Assembly: GCF_037949795.1 (NCBI RefSeq) | Contig: NZ_CP149933.1 | Coordinates: forward strand, 310,001 to 374,000 | Source of the DNA: Thioclava sp. GXIMD2076 | GTDB taxonomy: Bacteria; Pseudomonadota; Alphaproteobacteria; Rhodobacterales; Rhodobacteraceae | Length of the DNA stretch: 64,000 nt | Direction of reading: 5' to 3' | Part shown: positions 1 to 7,772 of the stretch, piece by piece | How positions within the stretch are numbered: position 1 is the first letter of the stretch | Layout of the letters: each line of letters starts with the position of its first letter | The notes under the pieces: model-generated | The model's input: only the letters and a program-made list of their open reading frames with translations | Database searches by the model: none | Told to the model about the DNA's origin: nothing | Position numbers and translations under genes: made by a program

Positions 1-110
1 TGCCCAAGCTCATCATCCCTTCCCTGCAGGTCAATATGCGCGGCGGCGACCTGCCGCCCGCCGATACCGACGGCAAGCGCTACCTGAAAGTGCCCCTGAA
101 CGGGCTCTGA
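1..110 (+). CDS. C-terminal fragment of persulfide dioxygenase-like MBL-fold protein (Blh/ETHE1-like)
   Basis: Only the last 35 codons lie in the window, read from base 3 to a TGA at 108-110. The tail contains VNMRGGDLPP and ends YLKVPLNGL. From memory, this resembles the C terminus of Blh-type metallo-beta-lactamase-fold sulfur dioxygenases, which oxidise glutathione persulfide to sulfite. The family assignment rests mainly on this tail and on the next gene, a phosphatase-like/SQR fusion, because blh, sqr and a transporter form a common hydrogen-sulfide detoxification operon. The catalytic domain is outside the window, so the call is moderate. Confidence 0.55.
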   Translation, partial: PKLIIPSLQVNMRGGDLPPADTDGKRYLKVPLNGL

Positions 111-176
111 GCAGGTCCGCAGTCAGGGGGCGGGCACCGACCCGCCCCTAAAGACCATCTCCCAGGAGGAAGAGCT

Positions 177-1856
177 TTGGAAAAGCATGAACTGGCCACG
201 GGTCTGTCCGTCGGTCCGCAGATCACCATATCCGATGTGCAGACGCTCGCGGCGGCAGGCTTCCGTTCGATCATCTGCAACCGCCCCGATGCCGAGGGCG
301 CGGACCAGCCGGGCCATGAGGAGATCGCCCGCGCGGCACAGGAGCAGGAGATGGAGTTCCGCTATCTGCCGGTCACCCCCGGCATGGTGACGCAGGAGGA
401 TGCCAGTGCCTTTGCCGCAGCACTGACCGCCCTGCCCGGTCCCGTCTTCGCCTATTGCCGCACCGGCACACGGTCGACCACGCTCTGGTCACTGTCGCAG
501 GCCAAGGACCGCTCGCTGACCGATATTCTCGCCCGTGCCAAGGCCGCAGGCTACGACATGAATGGCGTCGCTCGCCGGATTGCCAATGGCGGCAAGACGC
601 CCACCGATACGGGCGATGCGAAATATCAGGTGGTGATCGTGGGCGCGGGAGCCGGCGGCCTTTCGGTTGCGGCAAGCCTGAAGGCGCGGCGCAGCGACCT
701 TGAGGTCGCCATCATCGACCCCGCCGATATCCATTACTATCAGCCCGGTTGGACGATGGTCGGCGGTGGTATCTTTGAACCTTCGAAAACCGCCAAAACC
801 ATGGGGAGCCTGATCCCCAAAGGCGTCACATGGATCAAGGCCGCCGTGGCCGCTTTCGAGCCCGAGAAGAACGCCGTGATTCTCGATGGTTGCCGCGTTG
901 TGAAATATGACCGCCTTGTGGTCTGCCCCGGACTGAAGCTCGACTGGGCGGGGATCGAGGGGCTCGAAGAGACCCTTGGCCGCAATGGCGTGACCTCGAA
1001 TTACCGCTATGATCTGGCACCCTATACATGGCAGCTGGTATCCTCGACGACCGAGGGGCGCGCGCTTTTCACCCAGCCCCCGATGCCCATCAAATGCGCC
1101 GGAGCGCCGCAAAAGGCGATGTATCTTTCGGGCGATGCGTGGTTCAAACGCGGCGTTCTGAAAAATATCGACATCCAGTTCATGAATGCCGGCGGCGTGC
1201 TTTTCGGGGTGAAGGACTATGTCCCTGCCCTGATGGAATATGTCGAGAAATATGACGCCACGCTGAATTTCTTCCATAAACTGGTCTCTATCGACGGCTC
1301 CGCCAAAACGGCCACCTTCGAGGTCATCAGACCCGACAGCGAAAAACAGATCCTCACCACCGATTTCGACATGATCCATGTGGTGCCGCCACAAACCGCG
1401 CCGGATTTCATCCGCGTCTCGCCTCTGGCGGATGCGGCGGGCTGGGTCGATGTGGATCAGGCCACGCTGCGCCATAAGACCTATGACAATATCTGGTCCT
1501 TGGGCGATGTGATGAACGCCCCCAACGCCAAGACGGCGGCGGCCGCGCGCAAACAGGCGCCGACCGTGGCCGAGAACATCATGGCCGATATCGCGGGCCA
1601 ATCGGCACGGGCGCAATATGACGGCTATGGCTCCTGCCCGCTGACGGTCGAGCGTGGCCGGATCGTGCTGGCCGAATTCGGATATGGCGGCGTGCTCAAA
1701 CCCTCCTTCCCGAAATGGCTGCTCGATGGCACGCAACCCACACGTGCGGCCTGGCTTCTGAAGGAACGCCTGCTGCCGCCGATCTACTGGAAAGCAATGC
1801 TGCGCGGCCATGAATGGATGGCCAAACCCGAAGCGGCCTCCGCCAAGGCCGATTGA
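177..1856 (+). CDS. Fused DUF442 phosphatase-like / sulfide:quinone oxidoreductase
   Basis: This 559-residue protein joins two domains. Residues 1-115 form a DUF442 (beta-lactamase hydrolase-like) phosphatase-fold domain with a CX5R loop, CRTGTR, at 94-99. From residue 150 a flavoprotein starts with the FAD-binding GAGAGG motif (156-161). Cys250 (VVCPGL) and Cys307 (PIKCAGAPQK) are likely redox cysteines of a type II sulfide:quinone reductase. The expected role is to oxidise sulfide to persulfide or polysulfide and pass electrons to the membrane quinone pool, with the N-terminal domain possibly handling sulfane sulfur. The start is TTG, chosen because AGGAGG at 164-169 lies 7 bases upstream and the reading begins directly in the domain. 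It sits between a persulfide dioxygenase-like gene and a SulP transporter, which supports a sulfide detoxification operon. Confidence 0.88.
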   Translation: MEKHELATGLSVGPQITISDVQTLAAAGFRSIICNRPDAEGADQPGHEEIARAAQEQEMEFRYLPVTPGMVTQEDASAFAAALTALPGPVFAYCRTGTRSTTLWSLSQAKDRSLTDILARAKAAGYDMNGVARRIANGGKTPTDTGDAKYQVVIVGAGAGGLSVAASLKARRSDLEVAIIDPADIHYYQPGWTMVGGGIFEPSKTAKTMGSLIPKGVTWIKAAVAAFEPEKNAVILDGCRVVKYDRLVVCPGLKLDWAGIEGLEETLGRNGVTSNYRYDLAPYTWQLVSSTTEGRALFTQPPMPIKCAGAPQKAMYLSGDAWFKRGVLKNIDIQFMNAGGVLFGVKDYVPALMEYVEKYDATLNFFHKLVSIDGSAKTATFEVIRPDSEKQILTTDFDMIHVVPPQTAPDFIRVSPLADAAGWVDVDQATLRHKTYDNIWSLGDVMNAPNAKTAAAARKQAPTVAENIMADIAGQSARAQYDGYGSCPLTVERGRIVLAEFGYGGVLKPSFPKWLLDGTQPTRAAWLLKERLLPPIYWKAMLRGHEWMAKPEAASAKAD

Positions 1857-1870
1857 CCCTTGCCCAGATC

Positions 1871-1891
1871 ACGGGCCGCAAGACGGCCCGT
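1871..1891. other. Intercistronic hairpin between SQR and SulP genes
   Basis: ACGGGCCG at 1871-1878 pairs perfectly with CGGCCCGT at 1884-1891 around a 5-base loop. It lies 15 bases after the SQR stop and 25 bases before the proposed SulP start. No T-run follows, so it is more likely a partial terminator or mRNA-processing element than a full terminator. Confidence 0.5.
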
Positions 1892-1916
1892 GGCCCCTTT
1901 CAGGATAGGCCCGCAC

Positions 1917-3659
1917 ATGCCCTCTCTCTCCCGTTATCTGCCGATTTTGGACTGGGGTCGCCGCTATGACCGCGACGCATTTTCCAATGACCTGATCGCC
2001 GCGCTCATCGTGACCATCATGCTGATCCCGCAATCGCTGGCCTATGCGATGCTGGCGGGGCTGCCACCCGAGGCGGGGATCTATGCCTCCATCGCGCCGA
2101 TCCTCCTCTATGCGATCTTCGGCACCAGCCGCGCGCTGGCGGTGGGGCCCGTGGCCGTGGTCTCGCTGATGACGGCAGCGGCCATCGGCCAGATCGTGCA
2201 GACAGGCACGGCGGGCTATGCGGCGGCGGCCCTCACCCTCGCCCTCCTGTCGGGACTGATGCTGCTGGCGCTCGGCCTGTTCCGGTTGGGCTTTATCGCC
2301 AATTTTCTCAGCCATCCGGTCATTGCGGGCTTCATCACCGCCTCCGGTCTCCTGATTGCCACAAGCCAGCTGAAACATATTCTGGGTATCAAGGCGGGCG
2401 GAGCGACCCTGCCGGAAATGGTGGTTTCGATCATCGGGCATCTGGGGCAGATCAATCCGGTCACTCTGGCGATCGGCGTGCTGACCACGGCCTTCCTGTT
2501 CTGGGTCCGCAAGGGGCTGAAGCCCATGCTCCGGCGCCTAGGCCTCGGGCCCCGCATGGCCGATATCCTGACCAAAGCCGGTCCGGTCGCGGCCGTGGTG
2601 GTGACAACGGGGCTCACATGGGGGCTCGGGCTGAATGCGCATGGGGTGGCCATCGTCGGCTCTGTCCCGCAAAGCCTGCCGCCGCTGACCCTGCCCGACC
2701 TCGCGCCCGAGCTGATCGGGCAGCTCCTCCTGCCCGCGCTGCTGATCTCGATCATCGGCTTTGTGGAATCGGTCTCGGTCGCGCAGACGTTGGCTGCCAA
2801 AAAACGCCAGCGCATCAGCCCCGATCAGGAGCTTATCGGCCTTGGCGCGGCCAATATCGGCGCCGCCTTTACGGGCGGCTATCCGGTCACGGGCGGCTTC
2901 GCGCGTTCGGTGGTGAATTTCGATGCCGGTGCCGAAACTCCCGCCGCAGGGGCCTTTACCGCCATCGGCCTCGGGATCGCGGCCATCGCCTTGACGCCAC
3001 TTGTCTATTTTCTGCCCGATGCCACCCTTGCCGCTACGATCATCGTTGCCGTGCTCGGCCTCGTGGACATTTCTATCCTCAAAAAGACATGGGCCTATTC
3101 CCGCAAGGATTTCGCCGCTGTGCTGGTCACCATCGTGCTCACACTGGCCGCGGGCGTCGAGATCGGCGTCGCGACAGGCGTCATCCTGTCGATTGTCATG
3201 CATCTTCTCCATACATCCAGACCGCATATCGCCGAGGTGGGGCTGGTCCCCGGCACCGAGCATTTCCGCAATATCCATCGTCACGAGGTCATCACCCATC
3301 CCGATCTGCTGACATTGCGCATCGACGAAAGCCTCTATTTCGTGAATGCCCGTTTCCTCGAGGATTATATCCAGGACCGGCTGACGCGCGCGCCCCGGAT
3401 CCGCAATGTCGTTCTGATGTTCTCGGCGGTCAACAGCGTTGATTTCTTGGCGCTCGAAAGCCTCGAAGCGATCAACCACCTGCTGAAAGACCGCAATATC
3501 GGCCTGCATCTGAGCGAGGTGAAAGGCCCCGTGATGGACCGGTTGAAAACGGCGCATTTCCTGTCGGAGCTGAACGGGCAGGTTTTCCTCTCGCAATATC
3601 ACGCTTGGCAGATGCTGACGCGGCAGAACATGGAGCGGATTTGCCCGACAGGGAGCTGA
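1917..3659 (+). CDS. SulP-family anion transporter with C-terminal STAS domain
   Basis: The 580-residue product has the N-terminal SulP signature (DLIAALIVTIMLIPQSLAYA with GLPPEAGIYAS), about a dozen hydrophobic segments, and a cytoplasmic STAS domain at about residues 440-550. SulP proteins move sulfate, bicarbonate or other anions. Next to SQR and a persulfide dioxygenase-like gene, the inferred task is export or exchange of sulfite/sulfate made from sulfide. ATG 1917 is preferred over the upstream TTG at 1860: translation from 1917 begins at the conserved N terminus (MPSLSRYLPILDW), while the upstream 19 codons overlap the intercistronic hairpin. The ribosome-binding site is weak (AGGA about 11 bases upstream). 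Confidence 0.88.
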   Translation: MPSLSRYLPILDWGRRYDRDAFSNDLIAALIVTIMLIPQSLAYAMLAGLPPEAGIYASIAPILLYAIFGTSRALAVGPVAVVSLMTAAAIGQIVQTGTAGYAAAALTLALLSGLMLLALGLFRLGFIANFLSHPVIAGFITASGLLIATSQLKHILGIKAGGATLPEMVVSIIGHLGQINPVTLAIGVLTTAFLFWVRKGLKPMLRRLGLGPRMADILTKAGPVAAVVVTTGLTWGLGLNAHGVAIVGSVPQSLPPLTLPDLAPELIGQLLLPALLISIIGFVESVSVAQTLAAKKRQRISPDQELIGLGAANIGAAFTGGYPVTGGFARSVVNFDAGAETPAAGAFTAIGLGIAAIALTPLVYFLPDATLAATIIVAVLGLVDISILKKTWAYSRKDFAAVLVTIVLTLAAGVEIGVATGVILSIVMHLLHTSRPHIAEVGLVPGTEHFRNIHRHEVITHPDLLTLRIDESLYFVNARFLEDYIQDRLTRAPRIRNVVLMFSAVNSVDFLALESLEAINHLLKDRNIGLHLSEVKGPVMDRLKTAHFLSELNGQVFLSQYHAWQMLTRQNMERICPTGS

Positions 3660-3744
3660 AAGCGGAAATCGTTCCTGGGCAACCCACTCAAAAACATGAT
3701 GATATTTCATCCGGCTTTAACGGCATGTTTATCGAAAATATCTC

Positions 3745-3773
3745 TTGCAGCTTCGCAAACCTGCCGCTAGAAG
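3745..3773 (+). promoter_or_regulatory. Putative sigma70-type promoter of tRNA-Val
   Basis: TTGCAG (3745-3750) and TAGAAG (3768-3773) are separated by 17 bases. The second box lies 11 bases before the first base of the mature tRNA, so transcription would start almost at the tRNA 5' end. Prediction by pattern only. Confidence 0.45.
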
Positions 3774-3784
3774 CAGCGCATGGC

Positions 3785-3860
<76 letters not shown>

Positions 3861-4033
3861 TATAAATCAATCCCTTACATCGTGAATTGCCTGCCCTTAC
3901 GAAGAGCGCTCAGGTTCCGTGAACCCGGTTTTCGGCCGATCCTCTCTTGCCGAACCAGCGGTGACCAAAGACACCGTCTCGGGGATGTGGTCTGCCATGT
4001 CACTTGCATGGTCCGTTTTGACCGTTCATCACG

Positions 4034-4058
4034 CGTCAGCCGTCAGCCGTCAGCCGTC
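4034..4058. repeat. Short tandem repeat, CGTCAGC x3 plus partial unit
   Basis: Three exact head-to-tail copies of the 7-mer CGTCAGC (4034-4054) are followed by a partial copy CGTC. It is in the non-coding stretch after the tRNA. No function is apparent; slippage-generated repeat is the simplest reading. Confidence 0.8.
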
Positions 4059-4458
4059 GGTCTACCGGCACGCGGCTCTCGGGTGCTGGTGGGCCATATT
4101 CCGGCGAGCTGTGTGGGCGCATTGTGTTGCCGTATTGGCATGTAAGGGATCGCCAGCCTCCATGGTGGCGGAGCGCAGAACGCGATCCCGCGCCAGCCAT
4201 CGCTCGACCAATGCGGCCAAAGCTATGATAAAATCTAGAAGGATGGCTGAAATTGTGGCGCTCGGTCCATGGCGGTGCAAGCACGGAGTCTAGTCAATCT
4301 CCTTGCTATGACCGGCATCAGGTTCTCATTTAAGAAGCTGGACGGTCTCATGCGCGAGCGGGTCACGCGTGATGGCAGCGAATGTAAGCCCTAGATTGAT
4401 ACTGCGCAGCAGAACTGCAGAGCCGCATCGCGTCTGTTGCAAAATTATGAACACCATT

Positions 4459-4494
4459 GATCCGAAAAAAACTTTTCGGATCTGGCTGCAGATC
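4459..4494. repeat. Two overlapping inverted repeats
   Basis: GATCCGAAAA (4459-4468) pairs with TTTTCGGATC (4473-4482) around a 4-base loop. Sharing its right end, GATCTG (4479-4484) pairs with CAGATC (4489-4494). The two hairpins are mutually exclusive. They are in non-coding DNA, and no gene they would regulate is evident. Confidence 0.6.
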
Positions 4495-4532
4495 CAGACT
4501 CTCCGCAGAGATTTGCAAATGCACTCGAGATA

Positions 4533-4563
4533 AAAGGCTGGCGCAGTCAGAGCGCGAGCCTTT
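4533..4563 (-). terminator. Putative terminator of the sugar ABC / flavin reductase operon
   Basis: AAAGGCT and AGCCTTT form a 7-bp stem with an inner GCGC/GCGC pairing. On the minus strand the stem ends in TTTTA. It lies about 60 bases beyond the stop codon of the flavin reductase gene, where the minus-strand operon should end. Confidence 0.55.
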
Positions 4564-4624
4564 CATTTATGTCCCACGGCTCCGGATATGTCACCGCCAA
4601 CCGGAGGCTCTAGCGGGACGGGGG

Positions 4625-5119
4625 TCACTCGCTCAGGAATTTGCCGCGGAAGAAGATCAGCGGTGCGCCCTCGCCTGCGGCCCGCACACCCTGCACATTG
4701 CCGATGATAATGGAGATATCGCCATGCTCGACGACCTTTTCGACCGAGCAGTCGAATACCCCGAGCGCCGATATTAGCGTGGGCGCTCCGGTCGAGAGCG
4801 TGTCCCATGCCTCCGGATCGAAGGTTTTCTCCCCCTTGCCGCCGAACATATTTGCCAGATGGGCGGTGCCCTCGGGCAGGAAATTCACCGCGAAATGGCC
4901 CTTGTCCAGAATGCCTTGCAGCGCGGAGGTCTTCTTGTCGACCGAGACGATCATCGTGGGTGGATTGGCGCAGACATGGCTGGCCGAGAGGCCCAGAAAG
5001 CCCTTGGGACCCTCGGCGCTGTCGGTGGTCACGACGGTCGCGCCGATTGCGCGCTCGCCCAGAGTTTTCCAGAAACTGCCGATATCCATATCGGTGCCGA
5101 TGGCTTCCATTTTCATCAT
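4625..5119 (-). CDS. Flavin reductase family protein (FMN-binding split barrel)
   Basis: The product of about 164 residues is a typical flavin_reduct domain. It shows the N-terminal pattern ATVVTT...GFLGLSASHVCANPP, followed by MIVSVDKKTSAL and a HFAVNFL segment. Relatives (RutF, HpaC, NtaB types) use NAD(P)H to reduce free FMN or FAD for a partner monooxygenase in the cytoplasm. Two adjacent ATGs (5119 and 5116) follow an AAAGGA site, and the second is better spaced. It closes the operon of a sugar-type ABC importer, which is unusual; no monooxygenase is in that operon. A flavin-dependent LLM monooxygenase lies 13 kb away, so a partnership is possible but only inferred. Confidence 0.85.
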   Translation of the reverse strand: MMKMEAIGTDMDIGSFWKTLGERAIGATVVTTDSAEGPKGFLGLSASHVCANPPTMIVSVDKKTSALQGILDKGHFAVNFLPEGTAHLANMFGGKGEKTFDPEAWDTLSTGAPTLISALGVFDCSVEKVVEHGDISIIIGNVQGVRAAGEGAPLIFFRGKFLSE

Positions 5120-5175
5120 ATGTCCTTTCATGGAAACGGGCCCGCAGCGGGGCGGGCCCGAGGGAGGAGAAATGC

Positions 5176-6186
5176 TCAGAAATCCTGTGCACTGCGTTTG
5201 CGCACCAGTTGCGACAGGGCCACTGCCAGCACCAGCGCGCCGCCATAGAACAGGTTCTGCACGAAGGATTGCATGCCCATCATCGTAAGGCCGGTGATCC
5301 CCGTCACGAGGAAATAGACCGCCACCAGCGAGCCTATCGGGTTGAACCGCCCGGGCGTGATGGCCGTGGCGCCAAGGAAGGCTGCGGCAAAGGCCGGCAG
5401 CAGGAAGCTGTTGCCCGAATTGGGATCCGCCGCGCCGATGGTGCCCGCATAGATCACCCCCGCAATGGCCGCCATTACCGACGAGCACATAAGCGCGCCG
5501 AAACGCACACGGTCCACCGCGATTCCCGAAAGCCGCGCCACCTCGCGCCCGCGCCCCACAAACAAGAGCCTGCGCCCCAGCGTGGTGAACCCGAACACAT
5601 ACCAGATGACCAGACACATGATCAGCGCATAGTAGAAGGCCAGCGGAATGCCGAAGAGCCGCACCGCCACTACCCAGTTCACCAGCGCGAAATCGATCCC
5701 GCCGATCGTGGCCGAATTGCTCATCCACAGGACGATCCCGTTGATAAATGTGCCGGTCCCGAGCGTGACGATCAGCGAGGGAATGCGGAAAGTCAGGATG
5801 AAGAAGGCGTTGATGACGCCTGCCACAGCCCCCACCAGCAGGGCTGCCGGAATGGCCAGCCCCAGTGAAAGCCCCATCCGCGCATTCAGCACCGCCACAG
5901 TCATCGCGGCAAGCGTCAGAACGGCGGCCGCCGACAGGTCGAAATCGCCCGCCGTCAGCGGGATGATCAGCGCCAGTGTCAGGAAGACGAGGATGGATTG
6001 CGAGCCGAGCATCGTGGACACATTGGCCCATGAGAAGAAGCTCTGCGGCTCGAGGGCTGCAAAGATCAGGAACAGCACCACCAGCGAGGCGACAAGCGCG
6101 TAGCTTTCGGCAATGCGGCCCCACTGGATTTGCCGGCGGGCCGCGTTTTCTGTTTCAGGCGCGTGGTCACTTGTGCTCAGGGTCAT
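5176..6186 (-). CDS. Sugar-type ABC transporter permease (RbsC/BPD_transp_2 family)
   Basis: The 336-residue protein has 8-10 hydrophobic segments and the family signature PLTAGDFDLSAAAVLTLAA, plus the loop GRGREVARLSGIAVDRVRF that docks on the ATPase. It is the inner-membrane channel of a carbohydrate-uptake-2 type importer, although substrates of this family also include purines, autoinducer-2 and polyols. The ATG at 6186 overlaps the ATPase stop codon in an ATGA junction, so much longer upstream readings in this frame are not used. Upstream are the ATPase and binding protein; downstream is a flavin reductase. Confidence 0.9.
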   Translation of the reverse strand: MTLSTSDHAPETENAARRQIQWGRIAESYALVASLVVLFLIFAALEPQSFFSWANVSTMLGSQSILVFLTLALIIPLTAGDFDLSAAAVLTLAAMTVAVLNARMGLSLGLAIPAALLVGAVAGVINAFFILTFRIPSLIVTLGTGTFINGIVLWMSNSATIGGIDFALVNWVVAVRLFGIPLAFYYALIMCLVIWYVFGFTTLGRRLLFVGRGREVARLSGIAVDRVRFGALMCSSVMAAIAGVIYAGTIGAADPNSGNSFLLPAFAAAFLGATAITPGRFNPIGSLVAVYFLVTGITGLTMMGMQSFVQNLFYGGALVLAVALSQLVRKRSAQDF

Positions 6187-7772
6187 GCGACCTCCGGAAT
6201 TGGCGCGGCGCCATGCGCCCGCAGGGTTTCTTGGGTGATGCTGTCCTTGGTCAGAGCGCTCCCCGACAGCTCGGACACGATCCGGCCTTTGGCAAAGACC
6301 AGCACGCGGTGGCAGATCTGCGCCAGCTGCTCGGCATCGGTCGAGGCCACCAACACCGCAGTGCCGCCGCCCGCCGCCCGCGACAGCTCGACAAAAAGCT
6401 TCTGGCGCGCGCCCACATCGATACCCTGCGTGGGCTCGTCCAGCATCAGCACCTTGGGTTTTGTCTGGAGCCACTTGGCCATCAGCACCTTCTGCGCATT
6501 GCCGCCCGAAAGCGCGCCCAGCGTCAGATCGGGGCGGTTGGGCCGCACGTCGAACCGCCGCCCCAAAGCCTCGCAATTCTCGCGCAGGCCCGCCCAGTCG
6601 ATTCCGAACCAGTTACGGAAAGCCCCCATCACCGGCAGCGAGATATTCTCGGTCAGCGTGAGCGAGCCCACCCCCGCCCGTCCCAAGCGGTCGGCGGGCA
6701 GATAGGCCATGCCCTGCGCCATCGCCTTCGCGGGGGTCAGCTGCGCGGCAGGCAGGGTCTTGCCACCCGTCTCCAGCTGGCCCGTGGCAGGCCGCACGCC
6801 AAACAGCGCCTCGGGGACCGCATCGAAGCCCGATCCGATGAGCCCTGTCAGCCCGAGGATCTCGCCCTCGCGCAGGTCGAACCCCACATCGGTGATCTGC
6901 TCTGCCGTCAGGCCGCGCACCTTGGCCACAACGGGGGCTGCGGGCGGGAGCGCCTGCGTGTTCTGGAACAGATCCACGCTCTCGCCCACGATATGGCGGA
7001 TGAAGTCGTCGTGGCTCGCCTCGCCGGACACCACGGTGCCCGCCAGTTTCCCGTCGCGCAGGATGGTCGCGCGGTCGGTGATCTCGCGGATCTCGTCGAT
7101 ATCATGGGCCACAAAGATCACCGCCGCGCCATCGGCGACAATGGCGCGCATAAGCCCGAAAAGCTGATCCACACCGGATTTCGGCAGGAAGGGCGTGGGC
7201 TCGTCAAGGATCAGGATCCCCTGCCCTTGTCCCGCATGGGTCTGCACCTCGTCAAAGGCCCGCGCGATCGCCAGAAGCGCACGATCGGGCTGGCTGAGAT
7301 CGGCCACACGGGCGGCCGGGTCGATCTTCAGATCGAACCTCTCGAAGATCTCCTCCACATGGCGCCGCGCCGCGCGCCAATTGATGCGCAGGCGCGTCTC
7401 GACCGACAGATCGTTGAGCATCATGTTTTCCAGCACCGACAGCGTCGGGATCAGCGCCAGATGCTGGTGCACGAAAGAAATTCCGTTGGCCCTTGCGCCC
7501 CCTGCGGGCATCGGCAGCCGCGCCTCCCGCCCGTGCAGGATCAGTTCGGCTCCGGCTTCGGGCGCATGCAGCCCCGCAAGGCATTTGATCAGTGTCGATT
7601 TGCCCGAGCCATTGGCCCCTAAAAGCCCGTGCACCTCACCGGGCATCACGGTCAGTTCCACATCATCCAGAACCCTGGTCGTGCCGAAGACTTTGGACAT
7701 ATGGCGCGCCAGAAGGGCTGGCGCCTGCCCCGGATAGCTCCGTGGCAGGCGGTCGGGGGTGGCGGGGCTCAT
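6183..7772 (-). CDS. Sugar-type ABC transporter ATP-binding protein, two ABC domains
   Basis: The 529-residue protein carries two nucleotide-binding domains, as in RbsA/MglA. The first has an intact Walker A, GANGSGKST, and Walker B LILDEPT, but a weak signature (DLSQPDRALL). The second has a degenerate Walker A (GLIGSGFD) and a full signature LSGGNAQKV with LMLDEPTQGIDVGA. This asymmetry is normal for the family. It energises import through the permease encoded next, with which it overlaps by 4 bases, and it overlaps the binding-protein gene by 4 bases, so the three are translationally coupled. Confidence 0.92.
   Translation of the reverse strand: MSPATPDRLPRSYPGQAPALLARHMSKVFGTTRVLDDVELTVMPGEVHGLLGANGSGKSTLIKCLAGLHAPEAGAELILHGREARLPMPAGGARANGISFVHQHLALIPTLSVLENMMLNDLSVETRLRINWRAARRHVEEIFERFDLKIDPAARVADLSQPDRALLAIARAFDEVQTHAGQGQGILILDEPTPFLPKSGVDQLFGLMRAIVADGAAVIFVAHDIDEIREITDRATILRDGKLAGTVVSGEASHDDFIRHIVGESVDLFQNTQALPPAAPVVAKVRGLTAEQITDVGFDLREGEILGLTGLIGSGFDAVPEALFGVRPATGQLETGGKTLPAAQLTPAKAMAQGMAYLPADRLGRAGVGSLTLTENISLPVMGAFRNWFGIDWAGLRENCEALGRRFDVRPNRPDLTLGALSGGNAQKVLMAKWLQTKPKVLMLDEPTQGIDVGARQKLFVELSRAAGGGTAVLVASTDAEQLAQICHRVLVFAKGRIVSELSGSALTKDSITQETLRAHGAAPIPEVA

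Larger units (their letters stand above)
3861..4624. other. Gene-poor stretch after tRNA-Val
   Basis: About 760 bases hold no open frame I recognise. Short frames on both strands lack ribosome-binding sites and any known motif. Base composition is lower in GC than the flanks. Visible items are a 7-base tandem repeat near 4034, a perfect 10-bp inverted repeat near 4459, a CTGTTGCAAA motif at 4435-4444 resembling the end of some IS6-group elements, and a terminator-like hairpin at 4533-4563. It may be decayed mobile DNA, but no transposase remnant could be confirmed. Confidence 0.5.

Noticed and set aside
489..1811. 440-residue open frame on the minus strand opposite the SQR fusion
   Set aside because: Composition-driven shadow in GC-rich DNA; low-complexity His/Arg/Gly-rich translation, no known domain, and the plus-strand gene is fully supported.
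4034..4058. Possible CRISPR or iteron array
   Set aside because: Only three 7-base units head to tail without spacers; too short for either.
5976..7622. 548-residue plus-strand frame opposite the sugar ABC ATPase and permease
   Set aside because: Antisense of two overlapping genes with intact motifs; no domain recognisable in the translation.
6183..7772. Second Walker A of the sugar ATPase looked mutated
   Set aside because: Degenerate second Walker A is the normal state in RbsA/MglA-type double ATPases.
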